Origin: Klebsormidium nitens
Taxonomy: Eukaryota > Streptophyta > Klebsormidiophyceae > Klebsormidiales > Klebsormidiaceae
Assembly (NCBI GenBank): GCA_000708835.1
Contig: DF237068.1
Coordinates: 100,568-164,567, forward strand
Direction: 5' to 3'
DNA length: 64,000 bases
The notes under the pieces were generated by a model. It worked only from the letters and a program-made list of their open reading frames with translations, was not told where the DNA came from and searched no databases. How positions within the stretch are numbered: position 1 is the first letter of the stretch; each line of letters begins with the position of its first letter. Shown piece after piece: positions 12,592-24,500 of this stretch. A program made the translations under genes and the position numbers.

Positions 12592-15500
12592 CAACTGGCC
12601 TGCTGCATTGGGAAACACGTTTCTTGAAGTGCCCACTTAGTTCATACGTGCTCTATGATCGCCCACATGCCAAGTTCCTCAACAATGTGCTACTCCTCCT
12701 CTTCGAATCGGTAGTCGTGTCAGCTGCCTCCTCTTCACTGACTCGAACGAGTCTGATCGCAAATGGATACGGCAAATGGATACCAAACACTGTTTGTTCG
12801 CGATTTGAATTCAGCAAATACGAAAAAGTGGAACTACGAAACCCCCTTGGCAAAATCTGATGCGCGTTCTGTCTGAATGACTTCGCAAACATGCGCAGAG
12901 ATTCAACTTTGGAGAATCAATGTTCGTAATCGGATGTCGGACGGCCAACGTTCAGGAAACCTGCACCAGATACGCGCCACGTTCGCACCATGCTGACATC
13001 AGCACAACGGCCATTAAGGACGTAGCCAAACGCACGTAATCCTCGAGTGGCAGTCTCGCTACACTAGCTGCAGAACTGCTGCGAAAGAGTCAGGTCTACA
13101 CGACCCCTCTGGTCTTTAAAGCATGAGACCTGTCGTGCGAAAGCGTCAAACGGAGTGAGAGTCCTGGAGTCTCGCAATGCTCGCGAGAGAGTTGATGATT
13201 CTCCTCACCTGTGCTCTGGCTACGACGTTGACGATCGACACCTATTTGTCTCGCGAAGGTTCTTTCAATTCCGCGTTCATGCAGACTAGTAAGATTACTG
13301 CGCAGAATCCACCTGATAACGTGCGTGTGGCCTTGAGACTCGATCACCGGCATTGACCAAGCGCCGACCGTCAGCGGCGCACGCATGCACGCGTCTTCCA
13401 ATCGCTTCAACGATTACGTGTGACTTTCGATATGAAGTGCGTGTGCTGACCTTCGTTACTTCTTTATACTATGATATTGAACGTTGTCTAAGATGGTCCG
13501 AATTTGATCCAAGCCCTTCTGGCCAATCCGGCCGAAGCGAGTACGTCCGAAAGGTTCGCACTCACTGAGCCTCGGAGTTCGAACACGAGATATGCATGGC
13601 TGAGAACGTATACTGAAGCCGATACGGTCCGAATCAAGTTCTTCGGAACCTGATCCGGCCTGGGCAGCCGATTGATAACGTCGTTCTTGGTCAACATGTA
13701 CATGCTTAGACAGCAAAGAGATTGAAAGCAAGGATGACAGGCCGATGGTGAATAGGTGATTAAGTGCAAAGCAGAGTTCCGCAAGCTTCGGGCCGAACTT
13801 TGCCACGTACACGATACAACGTGCGGGCCTGCGTTTTCATCGGAAGAATCGCATTTAGCATGGCATGCATGCCAGATTCAAGTTGGGGCGCATGAGAAGC
13901 GCGGCCGCATTGACGTACATGCATATGGAGCTAGCTTGAGATTAGAGTCATTGAACATGCCACAATATAGCGTTCAAGGCTCTCGCAAGAAAAAGCCGCA
14001 GTCCGCAGAAAGCGGCGGCATAAATCCTTGAAGCATATTGGTTCTTGCAGTCCGACGGTGTATCATGTACTGATTAGCATTTTGAGAACTTTCGTCGATA
14101 TGAACCCACCTGACCAAAACTGAAACCGTATACCGTGCGCAAAGGTACACAATTCATGGCGGCTACTTGCGAAGCTGGCGAGAGTTTCCTTGATACTATA
14201 CACTATACACTATACACTATACTATAGAAAGTTCTCGATTGACGGCCTCTATCTGTCTCGTAGTTGCTTGGTATGAGCAGACGTTGATTGCAAATGCAGT
14301 GAATGCAGTCATGACACTAATTAAGTGATCGATCGAAAGAAGTTGAACCTTGATGTTTCCCCCATCTTCTAGAAATACGAACGTTGTTGGACATTCTATT
14401 AGGACGTTTGTCTTGCAGCCATTTCATCGTGCTCCACTCTTACTTTTGACTAGCATGCAAGAATCAAATGAGGCCCTTTACTACTGTGTACAATATTACC
14501 TCGTTTGACGAATAGCTTGTGGAGCTTGCAACCTTTGATGCAACCTTCGATCCCACAAAGCTCTTTTCAGGCAATTTGCAATCTTGCCAGACTCCCAGCA
14601 GTAACACCCTTCCTCGCCCTCAAAGCGTTCCAACTCTGCCTGAGCGAAGAGCTGCGCAATACGGAAAAAACACTGCTTCACTCTCGTGATTGGAAAGGTT
14701 GTATCACATCCACTTGTGAAAAGTTACTCATACCAAACTGTGGAGGTGATGTCAGCACCAGCCTCCCGGTAAGAAGATCTGCAAAGCAAAGGTGACCAAA
14801 CCCTCCTTTTTTTTGGAAAGCTGCTCGTGCTGTATCACTCAATTGGTAGAAGAACACGCAAGGCTCTTAGGTCCTGGTTCCAAGCAGATGCACACGGGGT
14901 AATGGCAGAACTACCAGTCTGTTCATAGCAAAGCATCCATCGCGCTTCGTTTGAGCAGCGTACATGACACGACAATCAGAGGGTTAAAACAAAATCCTTT
15001 GTCCCTCGATAGCCCTCCGCAAGCTACATAAGATCGCGTGAACAAACCGGTTACCCGGTTACAATGAGCCGAAGCGCTCACCTCGGAGATCCCTTTGTAG
15101 ATCAGCCATCAACTCGTGCAGTTCTCCAAGTCTGTGTTCAACACTAGCGTTCGAGCCTGCAAAACAGGACTCCAAGTTGATACGAGACCCCTACTCCAAG
15201 TAGCCAAACGAGGGGACACATACTGGGTCACATTTGACAAAATCCCCAAAGATGAACTCGTAACGGAGAAGTGGAACGGTCCCCTTCCCTGCTCCTGGAC
15301 TTCCGCACATGTCAATTGACAACTGACTGAAGAAGGATACAATTCTTGCGCTGGTTCGCCTTCCGCGAGAACGACTCAGTCTACGGCGCCACAAAAGCTC
15401 TGCTGAGGAAGATTCAAAGGAGAAGAGTAGTAGTGGAAGCAGACCGTGCAAAAGGCTCCCAGAAAACCAAGGAGTTTAACCTTACAGTAGGATAGAAAAC

Positions 15501-15598
15501 AGCCTTTTTACCTCTGGCACCCGTATCGAAGAGAAGATTAAGACTGATTCGACCCTTAATACCACGAACCGCTCGACAACAGCCACTGGACGCTAGTC
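12592..15598. other. Intergenic region, no confident gene
   Basis: Separates the small (+) gene from the 3' end of the K+ channel (-). The open frames are short, overlap each other and lack motifs. A coding-like stretch at about 15110-15480 (+) is discussed as a finding but is not strong enough to call. A short microsatellite lies at 14193-14226. Confidence 0.4.
14193..14226. repeat. Microsatellite (ACTATAC)n
   Basis: Four to five tandem copies of the seven-base unit ACTATAC, in an AT-rich stretch without genes. Confidence 0.85.
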
Positions 15599-18500
15599 TT
15601 AGAACCGCATCAGCTGAAACTTTCCAATCGACAGTCCACGTAGGTCCTCCGTGCAATAACAGAGCGCAAGACCATGGGCGATAGCCAAGCAGATTGTGAC
15701 AAAAAGTACAACGCTTTCTAAGCAAAGGTCAGACCAAAATCCTATCGAGAGAGGTACAAAATTGCGTGTAAGAACGTCGTTCATACCTGGTCGTATCGGT
15801 AATGTGGCCGCGCCTGCAAGATAGATGTGGTCCCCATCCCGCAACAGGCTGACGTCACGGATCTCTGCACCGCTCTCATCAAGTAGCCGCGTGGCAGTGT
15901 AACCAAACTCGGTCTCTGCAAGAAGCAATTTGGTTGTTAGTCAACCAGCCAAGCGTAACCAAACTCTTTCCCGGCGAGAAGAATATTTATTACTTAACCA
16001 GCTCAGCGACACCAAACTCGGTCTCCACAAGAAGCAGTTGAGTCAACCAGCTCAGCGTAACCCAACTCGGTCTCTGCGAGAGGCATTCGGTTGTTAGCAA
16101 CTAGCTCAGTGTAACCAAACTCGGTCTCTCCGAGAAGCAAACGGTTGTCAGCCAGCGAGCTCTTCAGAAGGAGGACTTCGATGAATTTGACTCCCAAGCC
16201 TCCAAGGTGGTCAAGCAGAAAAGAGACGCAGGTTTCGTGATACAAATGTGAGAAAACCCTTCGACACAGTTTCGAAACATTCCGGCTTCGCAATCCAGGA
16301 CTGCACCTTAAAGTTTCGTCACGAACCCTTGAATCGAATCCTCAGTGCACACTGCAACAACGTCGAAAATCAGAGGCTCCATTCGCTGCAATTTAAAGAA
16401 CTTGGAGATCCCGTCCCGTTCTTGCCGCTCTAAAGTAGAACTACGCAATGCATCTCTACGTCCATCATCTTTTTAAAAACGCGCCTCACCTCCGTCCTTT
16501 CTTCCCACCATAAATATAACTACGCAATGCACCTTTAAGTCCATGTGACAGCTTTGAAAGGGGGCTCACCTGCAACTCGAAGCAAGTCGTTTCTCGTCCC
16601 CTCAAGAGCCAAAACCAACCCGCCCCCCAACGCTCTTCCCTCGGGCGCTTCCAACGGGTGCACGACCACCCGCCTGGCTTCCGCTCTACTCTGGGCTTTG
16701 TTCCGCGCCTGGTGTGCGGCCTTCAGCAACGGAAGCACTTCCCCGGAACGCTTCTCTTCGCTCTCTTTCTCTCGGTACCGGCTTGGGACGTCCGAATCGG
16801 ACCTCAACGAGAGCTGCGGACTGGACAGCGGCGTCCGGTGGAGCCCGGGGGACGGCAGTGGCGGAGTGCAGCTCCGAGAGACAGGTGGCGGCGTCCGGAT
16901 GGTTAGCCCGAACGGCTCAGTTCGGGGCGGCGGTTCGCTAGCAACTGAGGCTTGGGACGGGAGAGACGTGGTTACTGGTGGGTTTATAAGGAGCGTCGGA
17001 GGCAGTTGGAAGGGGCGCACGGGAGTCGGGTGTACGAGGGGGGATTCGGGCTCTTTTAACTCTTCTGTCGTCGAAGTCGGTATTTGCATCCGGCTATTGA
17101 GCGTGAGCTCCGAGTCCCAGTACGTTTCTGGCTCGAACGTTTGCTCGGCCTCGGGGTTTGGCACCGGGTTATCCCCTAACCGCCCATTACGAGCGTCGCT
17201 TCCGGGTACAGCCCCTTCCGACGGCTTTTCTGCCGCCAGACTGTCCGCATCGAGCGCCCGGCTCGTCCGTCCGTCCAGCGCAAAGATGCCCATTATCTCT
17301 TCCTGCGGGCTACCAGGCTGCGCGCTTTGAGCTGCCATATCTCGCATCGAGCCCACGTGGTTCAAGTGCGGGCCTTCGGAAGGGCTGTCCGTGTTGCGAA
17401 GCCGCTCGAGTTCCTCGAGGGATGACACCACGTCGGTGCTGAATGCTCCGATGTGGCCCGAGGGAGTGGCGTCGAACTGGGCTCCGTGGCGTAAGAGTAG
17501 GTTTACGACCTCTTGATTGCCCTGCAAACAAATTGTGAAACTTGAGTCGCAGAACTGGTCCCCAACTGGTCCCCAAAACCGAATCAAATATCCCAAAGTT
17601 TGTAAAACCAGAACGGAACGGAATAGAACAGACCTGACAAAGCAGGCGCCCAATGGAATTAGAAGACCAGGGATCCATGTTCAGAATCAGCTCAAACCGG
17701 GAGTGTGAACCGGTTTTCATTTGGAACAGGCATTCCGTTCTAAGAGAGTTGTAGAGCCTCCAATTATCAAGACGCCTGCGTTGCGACGAGATGACGGCTT
17801 GTCCTTTTACCAAGCAGCTGCGAGGCCCCCAGTTCAAAATGTAATCTGCAGAAAACACCACCTCTGCTGAGCTCTCGGATACAGTAAGGACTAGCCACCT
17901 CAAATAGGCGGAGTCGAGGAGAGGTGAGCTGATGCACGACGTCAAAAGCAGAACTTGCGACGCCATACGTACCAAGGTGGCGGCGATCTGGAGCGGCGTC
18001 TTCCCGTCGAAATCGAAGCAGTTCGGGTCCGCTCCAAACGCCAGCAGCAGTGCCACGTTGCGTGCATTCCCGCTCGCCACGGCAGTGCAGAGGTCGTAGG
18101 ACGCAACACGTGGAGTGACGTCAGCGCCATGCTCGCGGAGAAGCTCCGCAGTGGAGTGCTGACCTAAGCGGAGCGCTTCCGAAAGGGGCGAGGCGTCGAA
18201 TTTGTCTGCGAGTAAGGAACGTTGGTGGAAAGATCTGAGTTGGGAAAGGGTATTCGCTTTCATTGGCCAGTACTCTGAATGCGGATTTGAGCAAACTCCA
18301 TTGTTGCAGTGACGGTGCAAAACAGGTCGTGTAAAGATGACGTGGAAGATCGGACTACTGTTCGATATGAGACAATAAGACCTCGTCTCTGGCAACCTGA
18401 TGTCAAGAACCAATACAATACTGCGCCAACGACAAAATCAGATTTGTAAAAGCTTGAGGAGGACACAAGAGTCAACCGCTCAAGACCCTCCCCGCCACAA

Positions 18501-21500
18501 AACATCCGACCGAATTGCCCAAACGCTGAACACAAATCAAGGCACACTACTCAGGTTGGCTGTAAAGCGCCCGATGTCAGTCAAGCAGCAGAAGACCCTC
18601 TGGGCATTCTGCAGAGTTCAGAACGCTCACCTCTGACATTCACGTCCGCCCCGTTGCTGATAAGAAAGCGAACGCAGTCATCGTAGCCCATCGCCGCAGC
18701 AACATGCTGCAAGAGAAGGAAGAACGGTCAATTCTCTCGTGCCATGAAGCAACAGAACCAGCGCCTGATTCATGATTTTCGAGAAGGTGATTCCCTTCCA
18801 GGGCAGAGTCAGTTAAAAAGTTTTAGAGAGACTGGTTTCAGTTCCCTTCCTCCATCAACGCGAGCAGCCTGCAAATCATTGTGCTTGCTAAAAGGGAATA
18901 TTGGCCTTGCCCACCAATCCCCCAGACGCCTGCTTCTTTTTGCAGAATCTGCTCCTCGTTCCAGAACGTGCACTTCGCGGATCCAGTCATTTTAACCATG
19001 AAGTATCCCGCCTCAACTTCTGGCTTTTGCCTACGTAAGCTCCAAGACCTTTCATCAAGGCATCTTAAAGACAACAAGGTCAAAGTAAGCAGACCTCCAG
19101 AAAGCAAAGCACGAATCGGCAGGGAGTACAGCGAGATCAGCCAGGGACTCACAATTGGCCGCCTCCCATCAAAGTCGCCAGCGTTTGGGTCAATTCCGCT
19201 GAGCATGAGCTGTCGAACCGTTCGCAAATCCCCGGTTGCCGCTGCAGCACACAACTGGACCACCATCTCTTCTTCTTTCCTGGCGACCACTCTGGAGACT
19301 TCGTCGGCCAAATCGGTCAAGTGCTGGTCGTCCTCCGTTCTGATTGTCTGCAAGAAGGTTTGAGGGCGTTGGAAAGTTTGAAATTTTGAGAAATTTGGAA
19401 TTTTCGGGTTGGTAGGTACGTCCCCAGTCGCCACTGCGGCGCACAACTGGACCAACAAGTCGTCCTCCGTTCTGATTGTTTGCAAAAGGTTCGAGGTTTC
19501 AGGGGGTTTGGAATTTATAGATATTTTGAGGTGTTCGGATTTTAGGTTTCTGTCCTCCGACACGCACCAAAACGCTAGACCACCATTTCCTCTCCTTCTT
19601 CGTCACCACTACGGAGATTCTTTTGGTCAACAAGCTCAAATGCTGGTCGTCTTGCGTTCTGATTGGACTGCAAGAAGGAAGACACATGCAATTGTTGTGC
19701 CAGCATCCCGTCGAATCTTGCGCAGAGCTTCCCGCTTGAGGACGATTGGCTTCCGACGTGTTAGTCGGCAATCTGAGCAGGCTGCAAATTAGTGTCACAA
19801 GCTTCTGACCGGCCTTCTACTATTATCGCCAAGCAATTGAAGGATTGAATATGAGTGTCGAGATGGTGACGAAACCCCGCTTCCAGACCCCAGCGATTGT
19901 GTAAGCAATCCCAACACGTCTTTGAGACTCAAAGCTTCCATCGGCTTACAGAAGACAAGAAAACTCTCCCCAACCAGTCCAACCAGAAAGTTCCGGAGCC
20001 TTTCAGAGTCTTCGACCTGAAACACGCAGCGGGCACCTGGCTTATCGTTCACCTTGTCCTTCACAAACTCAGGTCAAGGGTCCTCGAAATAAACTGCCGC
20101 TCCTTCCTGAAGCTTTCGAGGGACACTCGAGGGCCTCAGATGCAGAAAAGCTCACAAGGCATCCAGAACCCGGAGACTAATGAAGCTTCAGGCTTGCTTG
20201 ACCCCTAAAACTCACAAAACCCCCTGAACTGGTTAAGCTGTAACCCCTTGATCCCTGGTTAAGCCGTTAATTTAAGCCCCCCTGAACTGGTCAAGCCGTA
20301 ACCCCGTAATTCTCTAAAATTTCGTACCTTGAGCAGGTTGCTGGCCATCTGCTGTGCATCCTGCGGGAAGCTCTGTAACAGATCCTTGAACACCTGCCGC
20401 TTTACCGCAAGGACACGGCACAGCTGGATCGCCTTGCACGTGAACGGCTGCGGGATGCCGCACAGGAGCGCCACGTCACCCACGCTCTGGCCGGGCCGCC
20501 ACAGGCCGATCGCGCGGGACGCGCCCATGTCAGCGACGGAAAGCTCCTGGAGATTGGACGGCATACGTTTTGAGCTCTTTGAGCTTTGCCAAAGCCCCGG
20601 AAAAGCTCCTGTATTTCGTAACCGCAGGCAGAAACACACGGTGTCCCTAATCAGGAATGTTGCATACGTGAGAAGTTCGTCCTAGCGAGTTTAATCACGG
20701 ATGCCTGACTATTCCCCAGGCTCTTCGGCCTCCGAAATTGGCAAGCCCGTGGTCCGCTATTTTGATGTTTCCTGATCATCAGCGAACCCTGCCAAATCTT
20801 CTGGCTCTTGGGCCCGCCGACTTTGCTTAAGCCTGCCATCAGGGAAGCGTGACGGATCTTCTGGCTTTTCAGCCTCCTGAGTTTGCTGAAGCCTGCCTGC
20901 GCTTCCGCATCTCTTCCTGGAGGGTAGATTAAAGGCGCGCCACAAAGGCCTGGTGCCTCTGCGTGAATCTGCTTGTCTACAGAGTCGACCGGAGTGAGTT
21001 GCAAGGTTACACAACCTCAGCTTTGAAAGGACAATAGAAGAGCGTTTTCTAACCTCGGGAGACCTGCGGGAAAGAAGATGGAGCTCATCTTGTGTGTTGG
21101 GACCACCGCACCGACTCGTATATCAGCATCGATTACTTGTTTTAGTTTTCCCGATGCAAGTCGGAGAAAATATTTTCTAAAAAGCTCGCAGAAAGGTTAG
21201 GATGTATTCACACACCGTTTTTCCCTTTTCCCTTCAAATTGCCCGCAAAAGGCTGAAAATCGCAGTTTGCAAGTACATCCGGTAAATTCTTGGCAACCTG
21301 CTGAAACGGACAATCGAAACAACTTCAAGATACCAATTCACATCGAGATTGTCTCGTAAGTTAGTAAGGTAGTAAGCCTTCCTTGGGCGGCAGCTTACCA
21401 GTATTCCCGCAGTAAGGATGTAGAGCTGCGGGTGGATGTCCTTCTGGGCGAGCAGAATGTCGTTGGGCATAAAGTACTCCACCTCCACGTCAGCTTCCTG

Positions 21501-24500
21501 CATGTAACAAAAGCACACGTCAGCTTCCACGTCAGCTTCCTGCATGCGGCACATAACAGACTTTCTAGCAGTTTCAAGAAAGTCTACACCAAGATTCTAA
21601 GATACTGGCTCCCTTGATCATCTGATGTACACTCCTTGTGAACGTTGCCGGAATAGGTCCTTGCGGTCTGGGTTGCTACTCCCAAATGTGCGCACTGAAT
21701 TGGATCACTCCGCGACCTCACGCAAGGAAGCAGTATCTGTTTACGAGCTGGGGACCGGAACCACATTCATCAACGTCTGCTCGAACATCTTGGGCGCGCT
21801 TTTCGAAAGGAAGTCTTGTTAGTGCTGTTGTACAGTCCCCCTTCAGATTCTAGACCCTTTGCCTTTCAAAACTGCGGAACATTCTCGAAGGGAAACCATT
21901 TGGTACGCTCGCTTAAGCGACCCTACAAACACCTTCGGCACCCTTGACCAAGTCGACCATGCGGTCAATGCAGCCGAAATCGACCGGAACACCAACGACG
22001 AAACCCGTATGCCTTTGGAAGCCCAAAGCAGATTCAAGTTCTTTCTCCCCGACTTCCTAGAGCACCACCGTTTGCTCAAGCACCTCTGGACCAAATCTGC
22101 CGTGATTTATTGCAGCCGGGACCATCCGAAAGTCACATGTACGTGACACATTTACCCTTGAACGCTGAGAAAAATATCGAACTTTTTCTCCCGATTTCCA
22201 ATCTCCAAGACCCTCACCATCTGCTCGAGCATCTCGGGCGAGCAACCCTGAAACAGATCCGCGCCTTCTAAGTAGCCCCGATGCAGCAACTTAGCGACGC
22301 GCGCGCGGATCGGGCGCGGGAACTGGTCCAGCACGTCGCGGCGCTTCTCCGAGATGCGGAACTTGAGCTGCATGAATTCGACCATCTCGGAGCGCAGCGA
22401 AGCGGGAAGGTTGTTGTACACGCAGTAGGTGTGGAGGTCTTTGAGGTTCTGGCGCTGCAAAATAAGCAAAAATGGGGGTCTTTGAGGTTCTGCCGCTGCA
22501 AAGTAAGGAGAGAAACCAGGAGTTGACTATCTGAGATTCGGGGCAAGACTGCTCGAGCTTCGCAGGAAGGTTGACGTACACGCGTAAAGTGTGTAGATCT
22601 CTGGCGCTGCAAATGAAACACGGTTTCAGGAACTAGCTCAAGACGGGTCGAGCTTGTGGCATCGCTTCTTCGAGTTGCATGAAGGACACCCAACTTGTCA
22701 CGCAGCGGGGCCGAGATAATGTTGAATAGTAAGTAAGCAGAACCATCAAGTTTTGTTGCTGCCGACGCAGTCCAGAAGTTGTAAACTCTGGGTCACCGAT
22801 GAGCGGAGATTTGGTAATGATTTCTCGTGATCCGTGGCTTTTGTGCACTTGGATTTGCTCCCCTATTACACGTATGATGAACTGTCCGATCTGCATGGAG
22901 ACGATTAATGGCACGGGCAGATTTCGGTACACGCAGTGTGTGGACGGTCTTCAGTTGTCAACTTTTGGTGATACAAGGTCAAGGCTTTACAACCTCGTCG
23001 TAAAAAGTGGTGGGAGCAAGATACAGAAAGAACCTCGTCGTTGCAGTCCGTCATCGAGAAACCTTCCTTGCTTCCCCATGCCTACCATCCTGCCAGAACA
23101 AACTCGACTCCGAAAGCAAAGTTGAAGTGCCCTCCTGAACGAGAACGGAACACACGAGGAGAGACGATGGATCTAAGGACAAAGATGACACGTGTTGAAA
23201 AAAGGAAGCTGGACAAGAAAAACAACGCGCACAAGACTGCCAAGGAGGACAGCTTCTGAGGGGCTGCAATTGTGACGTCCAGAATTGAACACTCACGTAT
23301 TGTAGCGTCCGGGCAGATGACTTTTGGATGAGCGCCGTGATGTTGCCGATGACATAAGCGGTGAGGCCCATCGAAAAGATGATGTAGAAGATGGCAAACG
23401 AGATCTCACGCACCGACTGCGGTGAGTAATCGCCATACCTGCGGGATATGGAGAAGCGGCTTAGGACTTCATAATATTCAGGCTTCGGAGTATCCATGTT
23501 CCAAAAATCTTCACAAAGACACTCTTCTGCGCTGAACATTAGACTGAAGAGCATCGTTGACTTATCACCCACGCGACTGTTGGAAGTAACCTTCGAAAGA
23601 GCCAGAAAAGTCTTGCTCTCGCGCGTGGAACTCTCGAAGTGCTAGAAACGTGAGGGGCAAAGGTTGACGAGAGTCCTTAATTGTGCCGATACTCTCCTTG
23701 TTTACGAACGGCCACTGGCAGGAGAGACCAAAGGCGAAGCTAGACTTTCCCGTTAGGCTGCGCGCGCAGAAAGCCTGAGCATAGGACCTGTTATGTATCA
23801 GCTGCAATTTAGGGGTTGCCAGGCCTGTTGTCAGCACAGCCGAACACCGGCTTTCAAGTGCTTGAAATACTCACTCAAAAGATGTAGGTCGGAAGCGCTT
23901 CCAAATATAGAAACAAGGGGGGGGTAGAACGAAGAGGAGAAGGGTCCTACGACTCACCCGACCGTGGTCAGCGTGACGACTGCAAAGTACAGGGACGTCT
24001 GCAAAAACACGAGTTAGTCAGCCAAACGGTACATTAAACTGCGGACTCCTGCTGGTTAAATGAGGGCTGTCACTGCGGGAATCCGAAGGGCTAAGCGGAG
24101 ACATGAAACGAAGAACAGGCGGTACAAAGGGACAGGAAAGTGTACAAGCTACGGCGTGCACCATACGGGTCCAAAGAAAGAAGGTGAACCTGTTTCAATT
24201 GAACCAGTGACAAGAGGCGGGTAGCGCAGAACACAATCTAGTCCTTGCAGAATACAGACTCGACTGTCGTCACTGATCCTGAAATTGTCCGACCCAAGGC
24301 CAAACTCTTCCGAAGTTTGTACAGGCAATTGGCGGGGTCAAGGGGAGAGACCGACGGCTTACAATGTAACGGCGGTACAAAGAGAAGGCCCGGAAGTCGT
24401 CCGTATCCGATCCGATCCAGGTGTAACTCTGGGACGCAACCGGGTACGTGGTCGCCAAAAAGTAGAAGAAGCACCCCGCGAAGTGGGCCGCTAAGATGAT

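Noticed and set aside
14821-14895. tRNA-like segment with a D-arm-like TCAATTGGTAGA and a GGTTCCAAGC
   Set aside because: I could not fold a consistent acceptor stem, anticodon arm and T-arm from it. Resemblance is limited to short words.
15901-16170. Short regularly spaced repeats, considered as a CRISPR-like array
   Set aside because: The repeats include exon sequence and diverge continuously, there are no cas genes, and the context is a eukaryotic intron.
16545-17330. 261-codon open frame on the + strand
   Set aside because: It is the antisense of the long GC-rich exon 16 of the K+ channel, whose minus-strand frame carries ankyrin and KHA sequence. The + frame has no family features.
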